From positions 1 to 21,198 of the forward strand of contig URUW01000007.1 of assembly GCA_900551205.1 (NCBI GenBank): a stretch of DNA of 21,198 nucleotides, given 5' to 3'. The translations under genes were made by a program, and so were the position numbers. Source of the stretch: an uncultured Collinsella sp. (GTDB lineage Bacteria; Actinomycetota; Coriobacteriia; Coriobacteriales; Coriobacteriaceae). Below are positions 14,991-21,198 of the stretch, piece after piece (within the stretch, counting starts at the first letter, position 1; each line of letters starts with the position of its first letter). A model generated the notes under the pieces. That model had not been told where the DNA came from. It ran no database searches and was given only the letters and a program-made list of their open reading frames with translations.

Positions 14991-15758
14991 CTAGTTGAAC
15001 TGCTCGCGGTACGCCTTGCAGACCTCATCGACCGGGCCGTCCATGCGAAGGTCACCCTTCTCAATCCAAACGGCACGCTGGCAGATGCGCTCAACCTGCT
15101 CCATAGAGTGCGAAACGAACAGAACCGTCACGTCGCCGCTCTGGATAAAGTGCTGGATGCGGGCCTCACACTTTTGCTGGAAGAACACATCACCGACGGA
15201 CAGCGTCTCGTCAACGATCAGAATATCGGGCTCGGTAATCGTCGCGATTGCAAAGGCGATACGCGCCACCATGCCCGAAGAGAAGTTCTTAAGCGGCATA
15301 TCGACAAAGTTCTGCAGCTCAGCGAACTCGATAATGCCGTCAAAGTTGGCGTAGATGAACTCCTTGGTATAGCCGAGCAGGGCGCCGTTCAGATAGATGT
15401 TCTCGCGGGCGGTCAGCTCGGGGTCAAAGCCGGCGCCAAGCTCAATCAGCGGCGCGATGTTACCGTGCACCTTAACGCTGCCCTCGCTAGGCTCAAGCAC
15501 GCCAGCGATAATCTTGAGCATCGTAGACTTGCCGGAACCATTGGTGCCGACCAGACCCACGACCTCGCCGCGATGAATATCAAACGAGATGTGCTTAAGC
15601 GCCCTAAACTCCTCAAAGAACAGCTCGTGCTTGGTAAGCTTAATGAAGTACTCCTTGAGGTTGGTCAGCGACTCGGACGCCATGTTAAAGATCATGGTGA
15701 CGTCGTCGACCTCGACAGCCAGAGGCTGCTCGCTGTAATCAACAACAGATTCAGTCAT
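14991..15758 (-). CDS. ABC transporter ATP-binding protein, polysaccharide/teichoic acid export type
   Basis: 255 residues from ATG 15758; AAGGAG lies seven bases upstream. An in-frame GTG directly before it is the other candidate. Walker A is GTNGSGKST (71-79), the signature FSSGM (159-163), Walker B ILIVDE (179-184), and the H-loop His217. The N-terminal SLTNLKEYFIKL segment before the first strand is characteristic of the TagH/RfbB/Wzt group that energises export of lipid-linked surface polymers. It lacks the C-terminal carbohydrate-binding domain found in some Wzt proteins and the long extension of Bacillus TagH. The permease gene ends 11 bases upstream; this gene's RBS overlaps the permease stop, so they form one operon and one transporter. 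Confidence 0.93.
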   Translation of the reverse strand: MTESVVDYSEQPLAVEVDDVTMIFNMASESLTNLKEYFIKLTKHELFFEEFRALKHISFDIHRGEVVGLVGTNGSGKSTMLKIIAGVLEPSEGSVKVHGNIAPLIELGAGFDPELTARENIYLNGALLGYTKEFIYANFDGIIEFAELQNFVDMPLKNFSSGMVARIAFAIATITEPDILIVDETLSVGDVFFQQKCEARIQHFIQSGDVTVLFVSHSMEQVERICQRAVWIEKGDLRMDGPVDEVCKAYREQFN

Positions 15759-15769
15759 CACAGCACTCC

Positions 15770-16615
15770 TTAGATGTAGAGGATGAACTTGCGCTCGGAC
15801 TTATGGAACACGGTATAGCCAATAACAAGCGCAAGAACCGCCCAAGCAGCGCACATACCAAACGTCATAAGCGAGGGCGTAGTTTGGAACAGAAAGATAT
15901 CGCGCATAAACTGCAGGTAGTTGTACATGGGGTTCGCATACATCAAGATACGCACGAGATGCGGCATTTGCGCAATATAGTCAGTCGTCCAGAAGATGGG
16001 CGTAATATAAGTCCACGCCGTAATGACTACGCTCCACAGATGCATAACGTCGCGGAAAAAGACCGTAAGGGCAGAGAGCATCATGCCCAGGCCCATGCAG
16101 AAGCACATAAGCAGCAGCAGGCAAACCGGCAGCAGAATCAGGTGCCAAGAAGGCATAACGCGGAACCACAGCATGACGATGGCGACGGCGACCAGCGAGA
16201 AGGCAAAGTTCACCAGCGAGAAAAGCACTTTCTGCACCGGGAAGACCCAGCGGTGCACCTTAACCTTCTTGAGCAGAGGGGCAGCACCCACGATCGACGT
16301 TAGGGCCTGGTTCGTGGACTCGGACATGACGGCAAAGGTAACGTTACCCACGATCAAGTACAGCGGGTACATCTCGGGCGTCATTGATCCATTGCGGCCC
16401 TGGCCAAAAATCGTCGAGAACACGATGGCCATGACGATCATCATCAGCAGCGGGTTGAGAACCGACCATGCGACGCCCAGAACGCTACGGCGATACTTGA
16501 TCTTAAAATCCTTGGTAACCAGCTGACGAAGGATAAACGCGTCCTTCTCAAATTCGTTCTTAGCAAACGTCGCAGGCAGACTGCGAGTTTCTTGTTGCTT
16601 TGTCTGATCCGACAC
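15770..16615 (-). CDS. ABC-2 type polysaccharide export permease (TagG/RfbA-like)
   Basis: 281 residues with about six membrane helices. It opens with a cytoplasmic segment including FILRQLVTKDFKIKYRRS and then SVLGVAWSVLNPLL, the typical entry of TagG/Wzm permeases. It would form the membrane channel for the ATPase encoded just downstream, exporting a lipid-linked glycopolymer. The frame is open to ATG 16678, but that region has no RBS; AAAGGAG stands eight bases before GTG 16615, giving MSDQTKQQ, so I chose GTG. It is divergent from the glycosyltransferase operon; the 160 bases between carry the control signals of both. Confidence 0.92.
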   Translation of the reverse strand: MSDQTKQQETRSLPATFAKNEFEKDAFILRQLVTKDFKIKYRRSVLGVAWSVLNPLLMMIVMAIVFSTIFGQGRNGSMTPEMYPLYLIVGNVTFAVMSESTNQALTSIVGAAPLLKKVKVHRWVFPVQKVLFSLVNFAFSLVAVAIVMLWFRVMPSWHLILLPVCLLLLMCFCMGLGMMLSALTVFFRDVMHLWSVVITAWTYITPIFWTTDYIAQMPHLVRILMYANPMYNYLQFMRDIFLFQTTPSLMTFGMCAAWAVLALVIGYTVFHKSERKFILYI

Positions 16616-16654
16616 GGATGCAACTCCTTTACTCGTAATCGTTGACAAACGAAC

Positions 16655-16660
16655 AGTATA
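16655..16660 (-). promoter_or_regulatory. Possible -10 box of the exporter operon
   Basis: TATACT on the minus strand, about 40 bases before the permease GTG. No convincing -35 is seen (TCGTTT at 16-base spacing is the best). The position is sensible but the evidence is weak. Confidence 0.35.
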
Positions 16661-16716
16661 GACCCGACGGCCATGCAAACGATTCGCGCAACAAAACTGG
16701 AGAACTAACCCACATC

Positions 16717-16745
16717 TTAGGATGCCAAGCCCAAACGGCTATACT
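16717..16745 (+). promoter_or_regulatory. Possible promoter of the glycosyltransferase-YfhO operon
   Basis: TTAGGA (16717-16722), a 17-base spacer and TATACT (16740-16745), 30 bases before the GTG start of the first glycosyltransferase gene. The -10 is good and the -35 weak. Confidence 0.45.
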
Positions 16746-16775
16746 TTCAAGAATTGAATGTATAAGGAGCATTGA

Positions 16776-17747
16776 GTGAATTCTGAATCCATCGCCGTCA
16801 TCATCCCCTGCTACAACGAAGCCCTCACGATCGGCAAAGTCATCGACGACTTTCACCGCGAGCTTCCGCAAGCGACGGTCTATGTCTATGACAACAACTC
16901 GTCGGACGATACCTCACGCATCGCCACCGAGCACGGCGCCACGGTCCGCTTTGAGCCCCGTCAGGGAAAGGGCAACGTGTGCCGCCAGATGTTTCGCGAT
17001 ATCGACGCCGATTGCTACCTGATGGTCGACGGCGACGACACCTACCCCGCCGAGGCGGCCAAGGCCCTCTGCGAGCCTATCCTCAACGGCGCGGCCGATA
17101 TGACCGTAGGCGACCGCCTTTCCAACGGCACCTACGCCGAGGAAAACAAGCGTGCTTTCCACGGCTTTGGCAACAATCTGGTCCGCGCCATGATCAAGTG
17201 GATCTATGGCTACAGCTTCGATGATGTCATGACCGGCTACCGCGCCATGAGCCGCCCGTTCGTTAAAACCTTCCCTGTGCTTTCCGAGGGCTTCCAGATC
17301 GAAACCGAGCTCTCGATCCACGCCGTCGACCACCGCTGGCGCATCAAAGATGTGCCCATCGAGTACCGCGACCGTCCGGAAGGCTCCGAGTCCAAGCTCA
17401 ATACCGTGAGCGACGGCATTAAAGTCGTCACGATGATCGGCACGCTGTTCAAGGACTACCGCCCGCTGAAGTTCTTCAGCCTCGTCGCGCTTCTGTTTGC
17501 GGTGATCGGCCTCGCCCTGGGCATGCCCATCGTTGTCGAGTATTTCCAGACCGGCCTCGTTCCGCGCTTCCCCACCGCCATGCTCGCCGCGTCGTTTATG
17601 TTCCTGTGCGGCCTGAGCCTTGCAACCGGATTCATCCTGGATTCTGTAGCAAAGGTCGAAAAAAAGCAGTGGGAGGTCAACGTATATAGCAAGTACGCCT
17701 ACGACGACCAGCCCGGCCACCCTACTTCCAAGCCAAGCGAGAGGTAA
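16776..17747 (+). CDS. GT2 glycosyltransferase with two C-terminal membrane helices (polyprenyl-phosphate sugar synthase type)
   Basis: 323 residues. The N-terminal GT-A domain has VIIPCYNE (8-15) and the DxD-type motif DGDDT with Asp85, Asp87 and Asp88. An EGSESKL segment near 202-208 is typical of DPM1-like enzymes. Membrane helices lie at about 233-253 and 266-288. Such enzymes move a sugar from a nucleotide donor to undecaprenyl (or another polyprenyl) phosphate at the inner face of the membrane. The sugar cannot be told from sequence. GTG 16776 is preceded by AAGGAG. It is the first of three tightly spaced genes; the second begins six bases after its stop. Confidence 0.9.
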   Translation: MNSESIAVIIPCYNEALTIGKVIDDFHRELPQATVYVYDNNSSDDTSRIATEHGATVRFEPRQGKGNVCRQMFRDIDADCYLMVDGDDTYPAEAAKALCEPILNGAADMTVGDRLSNGTYAEENKRAFHGFGNNLVRAMIKWIYGYSFDDVMTGYRAMSRPFVKTFPVLSEGFQIETELSIHAVDHRWRIKDVPIEYRDRPEGSESKLNTVSDGIKVVTMIGTLFKDYRPLKFFSLVALLFAVIGLALGMPIVVEYFQTGLVPRFPTAMLAASFMFLCGLSLATGFILDSVAKVEKKQWEVNVYSKYAYDDQPGHPTSKPSER

Positions 17748-17753
17748 ACCACC

Positions 17754-18722
17754 ATGCCGCTCATCTCCATCGTCGTACCGAGTTACAACGAGCAGGAATC
17801 ACTTCCGATCTTTCTCAAAGAGCTCGATGGCGTCGTTCGCATCATGACCCGGCAAGACCCCGGCATCTCCTTTGAAGCCGTCCTCATCGACGATGGCTCG
17901 GCAGACAAAACGCTCGCCGTCATGAAGGCGGAAGCCGCGGCGGCGCATCCATACGCCATCCGCTGGCACTCTTTCTCGCGCAACTTTGGCAAGGAGGCGG
18001 CACTACTCGCCGGACTCCAACACGCAAGGGGCGACTATGTCGCCACCATGGATGCCGACATGCAGGACCCGCCCTCGCTCCTGCCGCAGATGTACGAGAT
18101 CTTGCAGACCGAAGACTACGACAACGTCGCAACGCGCAGGACCACCCGCAAAGGCGAACCTCCCATCAGGTCGTTCTGTGCCCGTATGTTCTACAAGATC
18201 ATCAACCGCATTTCCAAGGCCGACATCGTCGACGGAGCACGCGATTTTAGGCTCATGAAGCGGCCTATGGTCAACGCCATCATCTCCATGGGCGAATACA
18301 ACCGATTCTCCAAGGGCATTTACGGCTGGGTCGGCTTCAAGACCAAATGGCTCCCCTACGTAAACGTCAACCGCGTGGCCGGCGAGACCAAATGGAGCTT
18401 TTGGTCGCTGCTCCTTTATTCCATCGACGGTATCGTCGCGTTTTCCACGGCACCGCTCTCCCTCGCCGCCCTCACGGGTATCGTCTTCTGCCTCATCGCT
18501 ATTCTGGGATTCGTCGTCATCCTAGTAAAGACGCTTGTCTGGGGCGACCCCGTCGGCGGATGGCCGTCGCTCGCCTGCCTCATAACGCTGTTTGGCGGCA
18601 TGCAGCTTCTGTGCCTGGGAATCATAGGTGAATACTTGGCAAAAGCCTACTTGGAAACCAAGCGACGTCCCATCTATATCATTCGAGAATCCAACGAGGA
18701 ATCTGATGACACGGCCCAATAA
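17754..18722 (+). CDS. GT2 glycosyltransferase, GtrB/CsbB-like
   Basis: 322 residues. VVPSYNEQES (7-16), IDDGSADKT (45-53), and DADMQDPP (100-107) with the metal-binding DxD are the signature of GtrB/CsbB/YkcC-type bactoprenyl-phosphate glycosyltransferases. RDFRLM (163-168) and the AGETKWSFW...YSIDGI segment (209-227) also fit. Two membrane helices lie at about 230-258 and 271-293. In Bacillus, CsbB makes lipid-linked GlcNAc that is used with YfhO; here the YfhO-like gene follows and overlaps by 17 bases, so the same pairing is likely. The sugar is unknown. ATG 17754 has GAGAGG over the previous stop codon. Confidence 0.92.
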   Translation: MPLISIVVPSYNEQESLPIFLKELDGVVRIMTRQDPGISFEAVLIDDGSADKTLAVMKAEAAAAHPYAIRWHSFSRNFGKEAALLAGLQHARGDYVATMDADMQDPPSLLPQMYEILQTEDYDNVATRRTTRKGEPPIRSFCARMFYKIINRISKADIVDGARDFRLMKRPMVNAIISMGEYNRFSKGIYGWVGFKTKWLPYVNVNRVAGETKWSFWSLLLYSIDGIVAFSTAPLSLAALTGIVFCLIAILGFVVILVKTLVWGDPVGGWPSLACLITLFGGMQLLCLGIIGEYLAKAYLETKRRPIYIIRESNEESDDTAQ

Positions 18723-21114
18723 CAGCACGCTCAAGAATGTGGCGTTCTACGCCGCCTGCTTCGCATTTTCCGTCGCACTCTTTATCGCACTTGCAGTGGC
18801 AGGGCATGTCTACCCCTTTGGCGACAACTCGTTTCTCACCAACGATCTCAAATACCAATACATCGACTTCTTTGCTTGGTTCCGGCGCGTCCTTTTAGGC
18901 GAGGCAAGCCTTCGCTATTCCTTCTCGCAGGGACTCGGCATGAACACATGGGGGCTCTATAGCTACTACCTCGCCAGCCCCTTCAACCTGCTCTGCGCGC
19001 TGTTTCCCGCAGACAAGCTAACGCTCTTCGTGTTTGTTATCTCCGCGCTCAAACTGGGCTGCATCCACATCAGCAGCGCTTGGTATGTGCAAAAGCGCTT
19101 TGACCTACCCAAGCCCGCAGCATTCCTGCTTTCCCTCTCGTTCACGTTTTGCAGCTGGACCATCAGCAACCTACGCAACCCGCTCTGGATCGATTGCCTC
19201 ATCCTGCTGCCCATCTGCGCCTACGGATGCTACGAGCTCATCCGCAAGCAGCGCATGATCCGCCTCGTCATCGCAACGGCGCTCAATGTCATGTTCTGCT
19301 GGTATACGGCCTACATCAGCATCCTGTTCCTCTGCATCTTCGTATTGGTCGAATTTGTCGATTATGTTGCAGAAGAAGGTTTTAGCTGGAAGCTCATGCT
19401 CGATCGGGCCCTGCGATTCGCCGGGGCTATCGCGCTCGGACTGCTTCTGTCCGCCTGGACCTTTTTGCCGACCATCCTTGCCATGTCCAAGGGCGGTCCC
19501 GTTCTAGCACTCGGCCCCCTACTTAAAACCAGCCTCAAGTCGCTCATCAGGGGCTTTCTTCCCTGCATGTGGGTAAGCAACGAAAGCACACCGCAGTTCT
19601 ATTGCGGCATCGTCATGATGCTGCTTGCGGTGAGCCTGCTGGTTAACCGCACGGTTTCGATCAAGACGCGCATCGCAACACTCGTCGTCACGATAATCCT
19701 GGTCGCAAGCTCCGTTTTGAGCCCGCTCGAGTACATCTGGTGCGGCATGCGCGTTCCCAACGGCTTCTACTCGCGCACGGCTTTTTTGCTGAGCTTCTTT
19801 GCGCTGTGGGCCGCAGGGCACGCGCTGCAGGCGCTCAAAAACCAGCCCAAATTGCGTCAAGCCTATCGCCCCGTCGTCATCATGCCCCTCCTGGCACTAA
19901 CCGCCATTGAGTTGTTTGCCAACGCCCATGTTATGTGGAACCAGCTGTACACAGGCTATTCCGAAAAAGCCAACAGCGCCTATGTCGCCACCGCAACCGA
20001 CACTATCACGACCATTCAAGACCAGACTTCGGCGTCGTTCTATCGCATTGACCGCACAACCACACGCGTCGACAGCGCCGCCCTCAACGAAGGCCTGGCG
20101 CTTGGGTACAACCAGTTGTCTTCGTATTCGTCTGCCAACAACCCGCAGGCCATCGCACTGCTCAACTCCCTTGGATACAGCAGCGTCGGCGAATTCTCGA
20201 CCCGTTATGCCGAGCCCATTCTTGCCGTTGATGCCCTGTTGGGAGTCAAGTACGCCATCGCCGAGCACGCGCCTTCGGGATACGCGGCAATGACTGAAAT
20301 AGCCGATACAGCAAGTGCGGTCTACGAGAACCCCTATGCGCTCAGCGTTGGTGTCATGGCATCCAATGACATTCAAAACTGCACGTTGAAGGGCGAGAAC
20401 CCCTTCGAAAAGCAAAACGACCTCTACAGCAAAATCCTGGGCCGCGAGGTAATGCTCTATACCAAAATCGAGGCCAAAAACACGGAGGATGACGAGAACT
20501 TAAGGCAGTGGAACGCCACCGTGCCGTCGGGTTCCATCGGGTATCTCTACATCAACAAAGATGCGACCGCCGGCAGTTATTGGCCCGTCACCCTTACTAT
20601 CGACCAGCGAACGATCGGAAACGAGGCCTGGAGATTCGACAATAATATCCGCCAGATTGCGGATGCATCGGACTCCCCGAGCCAGCATACGGTGTCAATC
20701 GGAGTCGTAGAGGGCTATACAGACATGCCCCAAGACAATGAGCCGGTCTTTTACGCCCTCAATCTGGACGTTTTCGAGCAGATTATTAACGAGCTTAAGA
20801 TGAGCGAATTTGTTCCGACGGTTTTTGAGGACGGAAGGATCGAAGGCGAGTATACCGCCAAGGATGACGGCAACCTACTGCTGAGCGTTCCGTACGATGA
20901 GGGCTGGAACGTAACGGTAAACGGAACCGCCACAGAACTAACGCCCGCCGCCGACAAGGGCTTGTCATCCTTGAACATGCAGAAAGGCGCGAACAGGATC
21001 GTGATGACCTACAAGACTCCGGGCGCCCTTGCGGGGCTTGCAGTGAGTCTGGCGACCGCCGCCGCCCTTGTTGCAGCGGGGCTATTCACCAGGCAAAAGA
21101 AAAGCCGCCGTTAA
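18706..21114 (+). CDS. YfhO-family multi-pass membrane protein (GT-C-like glycosyltransferase)
   Basis: 802 residues from ATG 18706, chosen for GAGGA five bases upstream; the frame is open from 18628 but only inside the upstream gene. About a dozen membrane helices fill residues 13 to roughly 430. The first outer loop has FLTNDLKYQY with Asp47, the place where GT-C enzymes carry their catalytic acid. NPLWIDC and RVPNGFYSRTAF are further stretches that look typical of the family. An extracytoplasmic region of about 330 residues follows, then a last helix at about 774-794 and a basic tail. In Bacillus, YfhO acts with CsbB to place sugars on lipoteichoic acid; here it would transfer the sugar loaded by one or both upstream GT2 enzymes onto a surface polymer. 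The biochemical role is inferred from the family and the neighbours. Confidence 0.9.
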   Translation: MTRPNNSTLKNVAFYAACFAFSVALFIALAVAGHVYPFGDNSFLTNDLKYQYIDFFAWFRRVLLGEASLRYSFSQGLGMNTWGLYSYYLASPFNLLCALFPADKLTLFVFVISALKLGCIHISSAWYVQKRFDLPKPAAFLLSLSFTFCSWTISNLRNPLWIDCLILLPICAYGCYELIRKQRMIRLVIATALNVMFCWYTAYISILFLCIFVLVEFVDYVAEEGFSWKLMLDRALRFAGAIALGLLLSAWTFLPTILAMSKGGPVLALGPLLKTSLKSLIRGFLPCMWVSNESTPQFYCGIVMMLLAVSLLVNRTVSIKTRIATLVVTIILVASSVLSPLEYIWCGMRVPNGFYSRTAFLLSFFALWAAGHALQALKNQPKLRQAYRPVVIMPLLALTAIELFANAHVMWNQLYTGYSEKANSAYVATATDTITTIQDQTSASFYRIDRTTTRVDSAALNEGLALGYNQLSSYSSANNPQAIALLNSLGYSSVGEFSTRYAEPILAVDALLGVKYAIAEHAPSGYAAMTEIADTASAVYENPYALSVGVMASNDIQNCTLKGENPFEKQNDLYSKILGREVMLYTKIEAKNTEDDENLRQWNATVPSGSIGYLYINKDATAGSYWPVTLTIDQRTIGNEAWRFDNNIRQIADASDSPSQHTVSIGVVEGYTDMPQDNEPVFYALNLDVFEQIINELKMSEFVPTVFEDGRIEGEYTAKDDGNLLLSVPYDEGWNVTVNGTATELTPAADKGLSSLNMQKGANRIVMTYKTPGALAGLAVSLATAAALVAAGLFTRQKKSRR

Positions 21115-21129
21115 AGAACGGCGGCTTTT
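21100..21129. terminator. Terminator overlapping the YfhO-like stop codon
   Basis: A perfect 13-base stem (21100-21112 with 21117-21129) with an AAAG loop; the right arm ends in TTTT and the left arm begins with AAAA, so it can act on both strands. The TAA stop (21112-21114) lies at the top of the hairpin. It separates the plus-strand operon from the convergent gene at the window edge. Confidence 0.85.
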
Positions 21130-21151
21130 ACTCTCGAAAAGTTAATAGCGA

Positions 21152-21198
21152 CTAGAGCGTCTTGAGGTACTCCCCCAGCTCTTCCTCCCAGTCGGGCA
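21152..21198 (-). CDS. 3' end of an unidentified convergent gene
   Basis: The minus strand reads PDWEEELGEYLKTL followed by TAG (21154-21152). The frame runs off the window edge. The amphipathic, acidic C-terminus and the position just beyond a shared terminator make a real gene end likely. Fourteen residues are too few to name it. Confidence 0.5.
   Translation of the reverse strand, partial: PDWEEELGEYLKTL

Noticed and set aside
14860..15000. A tRNA-linked integrated island next to tRNA-Arg(UCU)
   Set aside because: There is no integrase, no partial repeat of the tRNA 3' end that I can find in the window, and the flanking genes look like ordinary chromosomal cell-envelope and pathway genes.
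1..21198. CRISPR arrays, insertion sequences, toxin-antitoxin or phage-defence genes
   Set aside because: No direct-repeat array, transposase, inverted-repeat pair or characteristic protein family is visible in any frame.

Overview
The window is high-GC chromosomal DNA. It has strong SD-led genes, some GTG and TTG starts, and long meaningless open frames antisense to real genes. Protein families and gene style suggest a gut Coriobacteriia actinobacterium, most likely Collinsella or a close relative. That placement is an inference from gene content and composition, not from a database match. I see no insertion sequence, phage gene, integrase or CRISPR array.

Layout. Positions 1-6114 are read on the minus strand. 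In transcription order they hold a tRNA-Arg(CCG) with its own promoter and terminator, a CtpE-like P-type ATPase with a long basic C-terminal tail, a zinc-ribbon single-pass membrane protein, and a cyclophilin followed by a TPR single-pass membrane protein. Positions 6246-14253 are a plus-strand aromatic amino acid operon: aroF-tyrA-aroB-aroA-aroC-pheA-aroEK. A strong hairpin follows and then aroQ (14318-14755). Together these cover every step from PEP plus erythrose-4-phosphate to chorismate, and then both prephenate branches toward Phe and Tyr. AroE and AroK are one fused protein. aroF carries a 1-nt deletion that removes its C-terminal quarter. The operon leader contains a possible leaderless 20-codon ORF that overlaps a terminator-like hairpin.

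Positions 14816-14936 hold a second tRNA gene, tRNA-Arg(UCU), on the minus strand, with a hairpin that can terminate on both strands between it and aroQ. Positions 14991-16615 (minus) encode a two-gene polysaccharide/teichoic-acid-type ABC exporter (permease then ATPase). Divergent from it, 16776-21114 (plus) encodes two membrane-anchored GT2 glycosyltransferases and a YfhO-family multi-pass protein. These resemble the lipid-linked-sugar and GT-C glycosylation systems that decorate cell-wall polymers. The exporter and the glycosylation genes probably build and modify the same surface glycopolymer. The window ends inside the 3' end of a convergent minus-strand gene.

The best leads for something not yet described are the aroF leader, the aroF frameshift, the REP-like hairpin between aroEK and aroQ, the lysine-rich ATPase tail, and the two-GT2/YfhO/exporter locus. 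There is no gene-free stretch longer than about 300 bases. The longest, 6115-6318, holds the divergent tRNA and aroF control signals.
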